Assembly: GCA_035582835.1 (NCBI GenBank)
Contig: JAYKAV010002020.1
Coordinates: 302,792-366,791 of the forward strand
Length of the DNA stretch: 64,000 nt
Direction: 5' to 3'
Source of the DNA: Phoebastria nigripes
Taxonomy: Eukaryota; Chordata; Aves; Procellariiformes; Diomedeidae
Shown here one piece after another: positions 24,565-37,590 of the stretch. A program made the translations under genes and the position numbers. The stretch's first letter is position 1, and every line of letters begins with the position of its first letter. The notes beneath the pieces are model-generated. The model worked only from the letters and a program-made list of their open reading frames with translations, was not told the origin of the DNA and made no database searches.

Positions 24565-26314
24565 CTTCTGGGCGCTGCTGTGGGAGCCAGGTACGGGGTG
24601 GCTGCGGCGCAGTCTGGGTGGCTGCACTGGATCGTAGGGTCCCAGTGGAGTGGAGGCTGACAGCAGGGGAGGAGCTGGTGAGTGTGGCCCTGGGGGGTCC
24701 GCTGCATGGTGGGGGAGGTTGGCAGAGGCTTGGCAGATTCTTCTGTGGGATCTGACCTCAGTGCTGGAAGACTTCTGGGACCTGTGTGCACTGCTGAATC
24801 TGTTGCGATGTGTAGCTTTGTTACTCTCAACCCCTTGTGCCCCTTGATGGAGGTCTGGGGTTGCAGAAACCTTGCTGTAGTGTGCTGGGTCTGTCACCAG
24901 GCTTGAGGCATTGCTTTAAAGAGAAAAATCACTGGAGTTTTTATGTTTTTTGAGAATTTAATTCTTTTCTTGTGCTTTGGCTGTTGGAAGCTGTGCAGGT
25001 GAGAGTCATAAGAACGCAAGGGACAGGCTTTTTTCAGAGAAGTTCAAGCAAAAGCAGAAGTGTGTTGAAAGGGAGGAAACTTGTCTGCTTACTGTCTGTG
25101 AGACTACCTTGTTTGCTGTTGCTAATGTGGATTTCTTTCAGCAGATGAACTCAACCAGGTTCCTGAGAAGCATCCTTTGGGCCCTTGGCCCCTGAAGGCT
25201 CTGCTCTTATTGGAGGACTCAGGAGATAGCCACTTATGGCAGGTCTACCATGAGGGCCTGAAGAATTTCCTTGCCTTTAGAGAAGGCATGGCTCTGTCGT
25301 CTGGCCAATTCCCATGGATCAAGTGAGAGAGTTCTTGGTTGTCATCGAGTCTCAGGATCTGCCTCCCACAAAAATTATAATGTATGTGGAAGGACTGTCC
25401 TTCATCTCCAGAATGGTAGATAATCCTGATCCTCTTCAAGATCTTGTTACCTGTCACGTGATACCAAGGTTGAAATGTAGGACTGGCCCTTCAAATGATA
25501 AATACTCTCCTGTAACTATTGAAGTGTTAAGATCTCTCCTGGGGACTCTGGAATCTGCATGTAGCTCTCCTTATGAGTGTGTATTGTTCTGTGCCATGTT
25601 TACTGTAGCTTTTCTGGGGGCACTCCGTATAGAAGAGATGGTGGCAAAACACAACACAGCCAGAGCTCCTGTACTTGTGTGACCTCCAGCTGACTGAAGG
25701 GGGTGCAAACCTTTGTTTGCATACATCTCATATGGGCCAGGAGAGGTTTTTGATCCAACTGAGATTATCTAAAGAGATGTGGGTATGTCCTGTTGAAGCT
25801 CTCCATATATATGTGGCAGCACGGCCACAAGGAGAGGGCCCTCTCTTCGTGCACTCAGACAGTATGGCTGTGACAGAGAGAGTTCCTAACTGTCTTCCAC
25901 CGTGCTCTTGGGCTTGCTGGACTTCCTCCAAAACAGTATGGTGTGCATTTCTTCTGGTTGGGGACTGTTGTAACAGCAGTATCTCATGGGTATTCTGATG
26001 AAGCTATTAACAGAATAGCAAGGTGGTGGTGAAGATCCTGAAGAAGACATAGTTTCATCTATCTGTTGGGCTTCCACAGTAAGGGGTGTCTTCTGCAATG
26101 CAGAAATTTTATACTTTATACAGACTAAAGTTTCAATGCTCTGTAAAGTTACAGAGAAGAGGAGTAACTAGTACAAGGTGATTTTTCCCACCTGGGATGG
26201 TTTTGAGAATGGAGTGTCATGGTTTTAAAACTGCTGTGACTTGTGGGTCAGTTTGCATGCTATTCAGCATGTTTGTTCTAATTGTATTTTGACCTTGTGT
26301 AATCTTATATTAAA
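24565..26314 (+). pseudogene. Decayed inverted copy of the recombinase-like gene
   Basis: Coding similarity runs from 25145 to about 26029 and matches the minus gene from VPEKHPLGPWPLK through FLGALRIEEMVAKH and VHFFWLGT to RIARW. At least three frameshifts are visible: a 2-nt gain near 25290-25300, an 8-nt loss near 25655 and a 2-nt loss near 25875. A TGA follows at 26030-26032. The exon starts at the same place and phase as exon 2 of the minus gene, behind CTTTCAGCAG, a tandem acceptor; the second AG gives the matching length. Exon 1 similarity survives at 24565-24606 (CTTCTGGG, CGCTGCTG, GGGAGCCAGG), but a 9-nt gap removes the ATG. The box II arginine is already Trp, as in the minus gene. 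ATTAAA at 26309-26314 could end the transcript. A spliced duplicate of this kind arises by DNA duplication with inversion, not by retrocopying. Confidence 0.75.
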
Positions 26315-28480
26315 CTGCATTTTCTTTCAAGAACTTCTCTAGTCTTTCTGTTATGCCCTGGTCAAAGGCTATTCATCACAGTGGTGACAAGATAACTTGA
26401 TACAAGCGTGCATCCTTTTTACTGTCTAATGGAATGAGAAGCAAAGCTAGCTGATGGTCAGTGATTGGAAGCTGTGAGCGTGGAGGGAATTGAGCTGCTA
26501 ACTGAATGTGACACCAGCAGGGAAGTTGACCCTGTTGTCCAAGTTGCAGTTCCATAGCAGCTGCATCCAACCTCAGCTGTTGCTACTGCAGTCTCAGTCT
26601 CCTTACCTATAGAAGCCTTCCCCTTGATGATTCTTACGATCCTTTGCTGATCCCTCTTCAAAGGATGTATCAAACTGTACTGCCTTCCCTCACTGTAGCC
26701 AGCTCAAAGTCAGGAAAGCCTCTCTGGGTGTCCCCAGTGCTCATCTCCGTGATGCCAAGCAAGCAGGGAAGAATGGTGTGGAGGAGGAACTCACAAAAAT
26801 AGGCTGAATGCCGCTGTGCAGAGAGCTGTCCCACAATGATTCCTCGTCAGCTCTGTAAGCAGTTCCAAATGGCAATGGTTACTTTTCTCCCAACAGGGAA
26901 AAGAGCTCCTGAACAAATGCTCAAGGCTGTGCTGCACCTACAGGTTCACAAGTGTTTTCTCAGCAGCAATACCAGCTTACCATAAGCCCTTTCTCATCCA
27001 CTGCTGTTGATTCCCTTGCTGTGCTATCTCCCTCAGCTAGTACACTTTGCTAGGCTAAACCTGAAGCAAATATAGAAACAAACGTAGATTAAAAATAATC
27101 AGATTAACTTTATGGTGTAGATCTACAAAAAGCTGTACTGACCCAGCTGAGGCCAAGTAAGAAAATGACATAGGTTGGTTCTCCTGCCAAAAAGTTTTCA
27201 TCAAATTACATCCTAAAAACACATCTGTGAAGTAGTCTTCCTGGGGCACTATCTTCCTACAGTGCAACCACCCATAGTTTTAATTGCTGCGTATCCCAAG
27301 GCTATGTTACTGCAGCAACAACTCCTGGATAACAAAGCCAGGCAAGGGAAAGGAAGTTACATCAATTTAACTGATGTATTGTTAAAACTTCCAAGGAGCT
27401 TCCCTGCTGGGTTGCTAAGCATTGTGCACATCACAGGGGTGAAGCTTTGCATTACAGCATAAAAAATTCTGTAATCCATTGGGCACAACAGCACTGAAAT
27501 GCAGCCACTTCCTAATGAAGGGGAATCAATTGACAACTTAAACAGATAAATTTAATCTTGTTTTACCCTAGCAATGTGACCAGATGGATACTTGTTTCTT
27601 CTTTCCAGGCTCAGTCTGTAGTGGAGTGGGGCAAAATCACATGATCCTCAAAAAGTCAAGGTAAACTAATGTAAAGACTGGAGGTAGCATGTGAACTCCT
27701 TATGGAGATTAAGCCTTAGACACCATATGCTACAAGTTTGGACTTGGAGAGCTCAGACCTTAAAATTATTAAAGCCTTTTGTGCTATTTCACATATGCAT
27801 TTTGCATTGAGTATTTATAAAGATACCTAATACTCTTTAGCCACAAGTTCCAACAGCGTTATGTAGGCTGGACCCCAATATCCAGTACAAGCCACTCGTT
27901 TAGATTTACTCAGCTCTTTACTTCCTGGCACATTCCGCTCATTCCTTCAGAAACTCAGATTTACTTTAAGACTAGGTCAATTTGGAACCAAGTCTTGCAT
28001 CAGCTTGGCTTTCACGACAGCACTTTGTGGCATTAACTGCCTGGTCACTTCATGGCACACCCCATCCTCTCACCCCTAGTTGCTCGGCAGAGTGACCTCT
28101 CACGTCCTCACACTACAGGCGTGTTGTACAGTTTGTTTGCTACTAACCTTTGGGATAAAAGCCTTTAGGGGGTTAAACAGCAAAAATCATAGAGGATTTT
28201 TCTGAAAATGCACTTTTGTTGGTCATGCAATAGAATAAACCAACACATGTAATATTAGTGACAGGTATACCCTGTGTGCAATATCTGAGGGAAATTTAAC
28301 AGTAAGGTGAACTTCCACAAGCATGGGAGGAACAGAGGCAATGCATGTCATCTGTAGAGCTCCAGCAACCCACTTGAGCATCTTGTTCCTGTTGCAGTAT
28401 CTCCTCCAACTCTGAATACATGGACGTGGCTATCTTTCTGCCACTGAGGTCACATTAGTGTCAGGGCATTTTCTGTTGGC

Positions 28481-28870
28481 TTTTTTTTTTTTTTTTTTTA
28501 ATAAAGATATTCTTTATTCAATGGATGTTTAAGTTTTAACCCTCAGCTGATCCCTGGTCTTTTCACACCTGGACATGAGAGGATTGACAAACGCTAGTTT
28601 TTCCACAAGCATTTCTGGTCCTCACCACGTAGTTCACAAAGTGAGTTCTGCAAGTGCCCAGACTGCACCCTTTTGACATACTGTGGCAGCTTCACAAAAG
28701 CCCACGTACTACAAACCAAAATGCTAAAAGACATTTAGGAGACGCATCCACTGTGTCCTGAGAGCTGCTCTGCGCTGGGTGGTGCTCACAACAAGCAGCA
28801 GTGTGAGCCATTCAGGATATGGTAGCTTGTAAGCCGATGCCATCCTCCTGCCTCAAGCAGGCTCAGCCCC
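28481..28870 (-). other. Possible retroposed transcript 3' end (AATAAA plus A19)
   Basis: On the minus strand an AATAAA at 28518-28513 is followed within 14 nt by an unbroken run of 19 A (28499-28481), the layout of a reverse-transcribed poly(A) tail. The body upstream (28520-28870) is not low-complexity but encodes nothing I recognise. AATAAAGA and TCTTTATT at 28500-28518 also form an 8-bp inverted repeat. The right limit is arbitrary, and flanking target duplications could not be confirmed. A plain A-rich tract is the alternative. Confidence 0.3.
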
Positions 28871-29047
28871 CAGAGCCATCACTTTCTGCAAGACTTGCTA
28901 ACTGCAGTCACCTGTACAGACACCTGAAGGGAACTAGGGATGAGACCAAGTGAGTGTGCATAGCACTCCAGACCCTGCTGCAGCCATGCAGGTCACCTGC
29001 TGCTTTCATGGTCAGGAAGGAACCGGTGGTCTTGGTGCACTGCAGAC

Positions 29048-29100
29048 CAATATCCATACGTGCATTCATGCGCGCATTCATCCGTGCATTCATTCATCTA
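29048..29100. repeat. Short minisatellite, unit near GTGCATTCATCC
   Basis: Three to four degenerate copies of a 12-nt unit built on GTGCATTCAT (GTGCATTCATGC, GCGCATTCATCC, GTGCATTCATTC). It explains the MNAR repeats in the reverse-strand frame, which is not a gene. Confidence 0.7.
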
Positions 29101-31738
29101 CGTATCCCTGCATCTACCCAGAGGTGTTGGTAGGAGATGACATTTGGAGTTTTAAGAGCTATCAGACACAGCTGGGCTTGCAAGACTCAAGGGATGGCTT
29201 TCACGGGCCACAGGTATTGTCCCCACCAGGATCCCCAGTGCTAGAACTTAGACCTGCTTATTGGGCAAACAGTATGCATGGAAAATGTACCAGATTTAGG
29301 CAGCTTGCCAAAAGCTGCCTGTGCTTTTACCGGGCCCAGTTTAGCAAAGTTTAAAAGAGGCAGGATGACTTTTTCCCAGATCTTGACATTTAAATGTGCC
29401 CCAGCTTGGCAAGCCTCCATTTGTTGGAGGAGAAGGGCTGACGAGCGGGGCACAGGCAGTGAATCGTGCGCAGTGGGTAGCTGCCAAAAGGAGGAGGAGG
29501 CAAAAACGTTTAACTGCTTGTCCGATCAGGCGTTACGGGCTGCCCCTCCTCTGCAGGCTGCACTTCGCTAGGCACGGGTGCAGGGCTTGCATGTTCCTGG
29601 GCTCGGGCTTTGACCTGCCCTGGGCTTTTGTCATGCAAACCACATGTCAAAGAGTGCAGAGGGTACAAAAGCAGCCAACTGCTCCTCCTCATGAAGCACC
29701 ACCAAGCTATCCCTTCAAATTACAGAAATGCAAGGTCACCGTTTCAGCTGAGGACGTGGTAATGCTTTTTGGGGCACAGAGGGTCCAGGTCACCCCAGGG
29801 CAGGGCTGCAGCACCTCTGTTGCCAGAGGAACTGGGTGTGGACCCAGTGCACACCACCCCCTCCACAGCAGCCGGTGCTCGGGGAAGAGCTGCTTGCCAC
29901 ATTGCGTTGCGGGCCGGTTGGACCACAGCGCCGTGCCTCCATGCCGCGGCCAGCAGCTCCACGGCCAGTGTCTTGCGGTATGGGGTACGAATCACACACA
30001 GTCATTCTGTTGCAATTTATTTTTTCCAAATTCTTTTTGGCCAGTGGGCAAAATGCATCTCCCAGTGAGCTGGCAGCGCACAGCCCGTTGCGAAAAATGG
30101 ATTTCACAGAAGTCTGCTGCCCCACACCCCTATCTTTGCCATGCACCTGGTGAAACGGTACAGTGAGCTGCCTTGAATTTAAACCGGTGTACCAAGTATC
30201 ACCTCCTAACCTGTTGCCGTATGGCTGGAAGTTTCATTTGGGGCTTTTCTTCGTACAGCCCGAGTGAATGCAGCCTTTTTGGCAGGTGTTTCCGGCGCAG
30301 AAAGAAAACAGGCCCCTGTGGTTAAGCCGCGTAGTTTACTTCAGCTCGCTCGTCAATCGGCGCCAAGCGCAAGCAGCTCCCCCACCTTATGCCCCTGCAA
30401 AAAAACTCCAGAACCAGGAAAGTATTTTAACAGCCAGCACTAACCTCAATATTTAATTTTACCCAAAGAAAGTAACTTTAAAAAAAAAAAAAAAAAAAAA
30501 ATTTACTTGGTTTTCAGTGACAGTGGCTGCAAAAACTGGGCTAGGGCAGCAGTGCGGTGGGTGCTGCCAGTGGCTCCCGTGCCCAGGAGAAGCTTCCCAG
30601 CCTACCCCGGCCCCTTGCGCACATCCCCATCGCTGGATTTGCTCATCCCAGCCCGAATGGAAGCGTGGCTACCTGCTTCCTTTTCACCAGGGCGACTGAG
30701 GAAAAATAAAGACCTCTGAAGGCTCCTGAAGGAAAATTAAGGAGCAAAATTAAGCTGAAAAATCCAGTGATGGAATTTGTGGTAATACTCCCATGGGCAG
30801 AGCACAGCCAAGCCTGACATGAGTGCAGGAAGCAAAGAAAGGCTTCCTGGGCCAGAGATTCCAGGGCATGCCTATGTCTACACCTCCAACCATACAATAA
30901 GCACTGAAGCAAGTTCAGCTTTTTTCTTCTTCCACAAAATTTCCCCACCTGGTCCTGCAGAAGCAAGCAATAATCTTTTTTCTTGTTTTTTGTGGCTACA
31001 AAACCCTGAAGAAGGGGTTTGGGTACCTACCGATTTTAATTGGGGTGTTGGCATCTGAGTGGAAGATGAGCACTCCAGCTCCCATTTCTGCCAGTGGTCC
31101 CTTCCCCTTGCGGTTCTCCAGGGCAGACCCGGTATGCTGCCTTTGAGTCAGCCTGAGGCGGCCAGGACTGTGGGGAAGCCTGCAGGCACACTGTTTGTGG
31201 CCGTAAGGTTTCTCAGCCCCTTGATTTTCCTACTACGTATGCACAGAAGCAGCTTTGTTTTGACAGTGTTATCTTCCTCACACTGCTCCTCACCCACCAT
31301 CCAGAAACAGGGTGTTCCTCTGTCTAAGAGCATGGGCACATGAAGAAATGAATTGACAAGTGTGAATTTACAGCATGTCATTTATTCCATGGTAACTACC
31401 CATGCATACACACTCCTCCTCAGCAAAACGCAAGGTAAAAAGGTGTTAATGACTTCATGCTTCATCAAAGAGCAGGAGCATTCACCCAGAGGTATTTTAA
31501 CCAAGCAGCTTACTCCACCGTAAGCTTTGCCTTACTTCTGACCTAATCCAGTCAAGGAGTGCGTCTCTTCGTTTCAGGCAATTAGCTCCCTGGCAAAGAT
31601 AAAGCTTTCATGTGTCCTTTAATCAAATGATCTGTCTCTATTTTGGGGTGTCATATTTGTGTTCTGCGGTATAGGACAGAGAAGACCTTGACTCCCTTTA
31701 AACGGGAGCGTGGTCAGGCTACCATTGAACAAGGCCTG

Positions 31739-31763
31739 TTATCTCCCGTTAAGTGGGAGATAA
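31739..31763. repeat. Perfect 9-bp inverted repeat, 7-nt loop
   Basis: TTATCTCCC, GTTAAGT, GGGAGATAA. Both arms pair exactly. No promoter or gene end is attached. Confidence 0.8.
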
Positions 31764-34700
31764 AAGGACCCAGTAGCCAAATGCTTGTTAGTGCAGGACT
31801 CAGTTATCAGTGGTTCACAGTTATCCAGTGGTTTTATTTATATGATGGTGTTTCTCCTCATCATAGGTAGGAACCAGCATTTAAAATTCAGAAGAGGAGT
31901 GAGATTACACGGCCCAGAGCTCTCGTCTTATCTTCAGACTTGGAGTTGTACACTTGCAATTGATCAGGCTGTCTGAGTTGAAAACTTCCCAGTCACTTTA
32001 ATTTATGTGAAACAGCCAATTATTGGTCACCTTGAGCCCAATGGCATCTCACCAGCTTCCCAGTGGCATTGATTTGTGAAAGGAGGTGACAAACGCTGGG
32101 AATGCCAATGACAAACTTTTCAGTGAAATATTTTTTGTCCTGAAACCTCCATCCAAGGAATACTCCAGGTGAAATTTTACCTAAGGGCTAGTGAGTGTTA
32201 AAGGGAGAAAATACTGTTTGCTGTATGAGGATATGCTGCATCCCCTCCCGATGGGGCTGGAGACCACAGAACAGGGGAGGTGTCCAGTAGGCAGAGCCCA
32301 GTGACTGTTGTTAGTTGCTTCTTGGTATAGCTAATGAAGATGCCAAAATTAATATCATTTGTAACTGCATACTGGATATACTTTATAATTAAAAGTATTC
32401 CCAAATCACAGCGGCGGCGCAGCGCAGTGATCTACAGATGCACGCAGTAAGGGAGAGGGAGGTCCGTCTGATACCGAAGGAGGGACTATGCATCTGAGAG
32501 CTTCTCCCTCTTCTCTCATTACATCATTCTGATAAAACACAGGAGCGTGCCCTAATCTCACCAAACATTTTTATATAAGCAATGTTGTCTGGCACAGACA
32601 GCAGAGGCCTCCTTATTTCACTGCAGTCTCCTTGAATGGTTTCTTATGTGTGTGGACCTCAGAGGACAAGACCTAGTCCTTTCTGCATGTACCTCCCTTT
32701 TCTCTTCCATGAAGGGGATAAAAAGAGTGGGTGGGAGAGCTCAGCTCCTCCCTGAAGGCGCTAAGGACTGAATTATTGCTTGAACTGCAGGTACGACGCC
32801 CACTGAAGCAGCTTCAGCTCTCCTCCCCCAGAACCTCAAGCAAAATTACCAAGTGCTTAGCCAGGTGGAAGGAACAGTATTTCATCGTGATAATTCAGCT
32901 GGCATACACTTCTGTAACGAGACCACATCAAAAAATGAAACTGCAGTCTCATGCGGTTGTTTGCAGAGTAGATGAGTCAGAGCCGCTCTCTTTCCATGCT
33001 GTAGTTCGCTAAACCTGCGCTGAGTTTAATAATTTCCATTCCCTTCAGGAGAGAGGGCCACGTTCATGCTGGGTGAACGCCCAAACACTCTCTACCATGT
33101 AGTGAAAGATTTTAAGGTCTTAACCTTAATGTGTAATGGATGAACAATACTTCATTTGAATTGTTAGATTTAACACACATCTGCTTTGGCAGAAAACCTC
33201 ATGGCTAAAAATCCAAGAACAGACAAGTTTCACTGTTAATCCAGTGTCAAAATGAATTCTGGATTGCCCTCTGGATTTAATTCCAGCTGCAAAGTTGACA
33301 GTGTCCATTTTATGAGTGAGGATGGCTAAAAAGGGAGGGCTCTACCCGTCGCATCAGCATCAGGCCATGCGGTCATGCTGCACATCCCTCACACCCCATC
33401 GGTGTCCATCCCTGACTCAATAATCCTAAATCTGACATCAATGTGTCACAGCTGACTTTATACCCTGTCCAACGGGCAGCCTCTGAAGTGGCCGCCGTGA
33501 GATTAAATGCCTCAAATCTACAGGGTAGAATAAGCCTGTCGATCTTGATGCAGAAGTTGAACTTCAAACATTTAGGCCTGTAAGCTTACCTTTGTCTCTA
33601 ATTCCTCTGATTTTTATTTGGTTCTACATCAAATATAGATGATTGTACCTTTATGCTGCTTTGTTGCACAAAGTCGTTCCTGGCAGTTTCTAGTTCTGCC
33701 TCTGGTGTGACAGGTGGGGAAAAAACACCTTTAAAGTGCAATTAACTTCAGAAAGACAAACCATAGCTGTGACAAGCGCCTCCATCCCTCTCAGTGGCAT
33801 TGTAGTATAAAATAAGGTTTAAATGCAAGTAGAAATCTTGTTATATCTCCGCCCACAGCTTCAACAGCAGCATCTCGGTCTTGTGCATTATGTAGCTGAA
33901 TACGCTGTTTGGAAAGATTTTTCCCTAGGGATCAGACTAAGCACAGAAATAAGGTGATCACTCTAATCGCCTGAATTCCTAAGAAAACAAGGATTATGTG
34001 ATTGCTGCCTGCTTGTCTCTCTCCTCTCTAACGACTTGTTAATGCATTGGCAAATTTCAATTAAATTCAATGGAGGAGCAAAAACCTCAGAAATACTCAG
34101 TTCTTGAAAGTGTCATGGAAATATGCAAACAACTTAAGTGAAAANGCTGTGATCTGAGCTGAACTCATCCACCTTTGAGACACACATCCCTTGGGAAAGA
34201 CAGCTTCACCCATTCTGCTGTGACGTACGGGCACCACAGTGGCGATAGCTGTGGCAGGATTCACCGGACCAGTATCAGAAAGGGCACAGAAGGGTCCCAG
34301 AAGCTGTGTGAACTGTGGGCTGTGCACAGTGTCTGTAGACAAGGGTGGAATGAATCTCCGCATCTTCAGATGTCACAGCATAGACAGCTTTGGCAGAGTG
34401 AGTTGTCTAGACTCATTTTACAGCTGAGAGAGAGAAACATGCTTTTCTGGGGCACAATTCACTTACCAATGTCTGGAATAGACCAAATGAATTGTATGTT
34501 AGAAGTACCTATTTATCTCTGCTACACCTCTGGCCTTGTTTTTTGGGAGAGCGGACGGGAGGCAGAAGCAGCCCCCTGCCCATGCTGTTGCACATCTGCA
34601 AACAGCTGGCACCAATGGAGCCTGTGAGCAAGCTCTTGCAAGGCAAGGAGAGAAGAATACAGCCCATTGACCGCATTACCTACGGCTGCTGATTACTAAC

Positions 34701-37548
34701 CTTTTGTCTCTCTTCAATTCTGTGAATGCTCCTTTCCTGACAACTCTTCTGAAGTGCTGTGCAGATGGGCATGTGGATCTCAAACACTTTGAAATACCAG
34801 CTGTTGGGCCAGCAGCTCTGCTCTAAGCTACGCTCAGAGTAATGTTGTTCCAAAAGCAAACCCAGACAAAACCCACTGGTATGTAGAGCTCATATCCCAA
34901 GAGGACCATGCATCATCACAACCCACCTGGTCTCTCAAGCATCTGCAGGACTTCGCAGCAGAGCACCGGTCCCACAGCACATGCTCTGAACGCTTTCTGT
35001 GTCACTTCATCTTAGGCACAAGGTGATTTTTTTACCCTGATCACTCAACTGGCAAATGAGACTTTGTGCAAACTGCTGCATGCTTGGCAGGCTGCTCCCC
35101 AGTGGTCTGCAGCAAACCCGGGCAGGATCAGTGCCACAGCTTGAGTCCCAGCAGAGTGAAAAGCTACTAAGTCAGATGCAAAAGTTGTTTAGGGTGAGGC
35201 CATATCTTGGAAACATTTTCTTTAGCAAGCCAAGGTCACCAAGCTTTGGGTTTCCCTACAAGTTTCATGATGTTTGTAGTAAGTATACAGGCAACAAGGA
35301 AAATATCAGCCTTAGGTTTCAGAGCCACAAACACTATTGCACCCTGGCTGCTACCACTTGGTGTCACTGGGTGTCACAGATCTGGTGCCTCACTGTACCC
35401 CAGGGCATTCACAGGTGCTCTGTCCTCTTTCCACGGTCCCCCTGGCCCCAGCACCTCCAAAATAGCCACCCCACTTGCTCCTGAGCTCAGACTTCTTACC
35501 ATGGGTGCAGGACCAAGCTCCTGGCCCTTGGCAGAGCTGCACTGGCCAAGGGACAGCCCTCCCGTCCCCTGTGCCACAGTCCCCTGAGCCGGGGACATGC
35601 ATCCTGAGCCCCAGGCAACGTTTGGGAGAGGAGCAGGCGCTGGGGAGGCGAGTGTGGGGCCACACACAAGTGTCACAGCCTGCTGCAGCGCAGTGAATTT
35701 GTTTTTTTAAGGGAGTGTATTAGGCTTTGCCTCTAACTGTGCCTGAGAGCACTGGGTTGGGGGTGGCCTTAGCCACCCTTCCACACTTTCCTGCATGGCA
35801 GATGCTGACCTCGCAGGAGAGCCCTTCGATTTGACCAGCAAATGCAGGTCATTCCTCATGTTGCCCTTTGATCAATGAGTTCCTAGTTTGGGATGTCACG
35901 TTTGTTGGTCTTCTGCCTGCAGAAGAATCAGAGTAAATTGTCCAGATACCCTCTTGTGCTGCAAACCACATCAAGTGAACAGCTTTTGAAAACAGGAGTG
36001 TAGAGCTGAGGAAAAGCTCCCCTCGGCCACATTGTCTCTTCTCCGATTTCTTCGGTTCTCAGTAACCTTTTTCACTTTTTACAGCCTCAGCTATTTCCTT
36101 TCGCTACGCTTTAGCTCCTACCGTTCTACTTACAGCAGCCCACCTCTCTCTCCTCCTTCCCCCTCCTACCTTCTTTCAAGACCTTCTTGAGAGCAAACCA
36201 CATCCTTACGTTCCTCTCATTGTTAGAGCCTCCACCACTGCTGCTGTTACGGCTCTTCACTACTTTTTGATCAAGTGGTCTAGCACAGCTCTGAACCTAA
36301 ACTGCTCTTCAGATGTTCCCATCTGCAGGTGTGCAGACCATCCCAGTAAGCTATATTTTACACATTTGAACTAAGTTCGCTTAACTATATACTATAACTG
36401 TAACCATATACTCCTCAAACCTGTAAATTACTCCTTGCAATAAGTGCAAGCTCTCCATGAATTTGAAACTCAGGGCAGGTTTGTGGTCCTATAAAAATAG
36501 TTTGCTAAACAAATGGACTCTGAACACTTCAGAGAAAGAAAGAAAAAAAGATGATTCCTGTTTGTGCCATTTACCATGGGCTTAATGTTGTGACCATTAA
36601 TGCTAAATCTGTTCGTTGTTGGATCATTCAGTGATTGACTCAGACTTGAGCTAACTGAAGCACAGGTACGTGACTGAATTCTCATTGCAACCCTGGCAGT
36701 GTTCACACTTACCACAAAGAGCATGGAGCAGTGATCACAAAATCCAGCTGGTGCCAGCTCTTGCAGACTGCATCATCTCCATCCCTCGGCTTGCCAGTAT
36801 TATTCATTCTGTGACCCCAGCCCCCTTTGCACTGTAGAAATGTTTGAGTTTATATTTGTCTTAGAGGATTTGCCTTGCTATGTCCAAGCAGCATCACTGT
36901 CACAGTCATTCAAGTGGTTTTGCAGCTTGATCAACATTTGCTACATCGAGAGGGAGCTTTCTCATTGTCCCGGGACCACGCTGGGAGGAGGCACAAGATG
37001 CAGATCTGCTTCCCAATGACCTGTTACATGTATGCACTCAGCCTGTGAAAAGAAAATGGTTTTGCAAGGGTTGTACTGCACATGTGGGAAGATTGACAGT
37101 GAAGGCCTCTGGACTGAAAAAGATGGGAATCTGCTGTGCTAAACTGGCCAGATAGGGAGCAACGAGAGAGACACATTGCTCTTTTGACATCTGGCAGCCC
37201 CTAATTCCTTCACTGTGTTGCCAATGGGTTCAAACCTGAGAATGTGGTCACCACATCAGGAAGTGACATTTCCATTCCTGCAGGTCTTGTCCCAAACTAC
37301 CTTCAGAAGATGGATGCAGAGGAATTCACAGGGGAGATTTGCTCCCCAAGCATTTGGCATGGTCAACAGGAAGCATGCTCCTACAGGCTGGCTTCCTTGG
37401 CCAAGCTCAGTTCCTCATAGGGAAGCAGAAATATGACTGCACTGTCAACTACCATGGATGCTTTACACCTCCAGTTGTCTGATGAGGCACATGATAACTG
37501 TTCTTCCCACATCTCCTGCCTCTTTGATGAGTTCAAACAGGTCTGGAC

Positions 37549-37590
37549 CTGGCCTCGGCCCTGGCCTCAGCCCTGGCCTTGGCCCCTGAT
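37549..37590. repeat. Short minisatellite, unit near TGGCCTCGGCCC
   Basis: Three adjacent 12-nt units (TGGCCTCGGCCC, TGGCCTCAGCCC, TGGCCTTGGCCC) preceded by a partial unit. The proline-tryptophan repeat in the overlapping frame is a by-product. Confidence 0.75.

Larger units (their letters stand above)
23150..24650. promoter_or_regulatory. CpG island between two divergent recombinase-related transcription units
   Basis: About 1.5 kb is markedly GC- and CpG-rich against AT-rich flanks, and includes an 11-G run at 23325-23335. It covers exon 1 and the promoter of the minus gene and the predicted promoter of the plus copy, so it can serve as a bidirectional start region. Open frames across it on both strands are products of the GC bias and are not called, apart from exon 1 of the minus gene. 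Confidence 0.75.

Noticed and set aside
24031..24897. 288-codon minus-strand open frame over the plus-copy promoter
   Set aside because: It overlaps the CCAAT/TATA promoter on the other strand, has a low-complexity serine/proline composition, no recognised domain, and lies in the CpG island.
28908..29093. MNARMNARMDI repeat-containing peptide
   Set aside because: Produced by the short minisatellite at 29048-29100, not a gene.
30479..30501. A-run as a second retroposed poly(A) tail
   Set aside because: No AATAAA or transcript-like body at a suitable distance upstream; a plain A-tract explains it.
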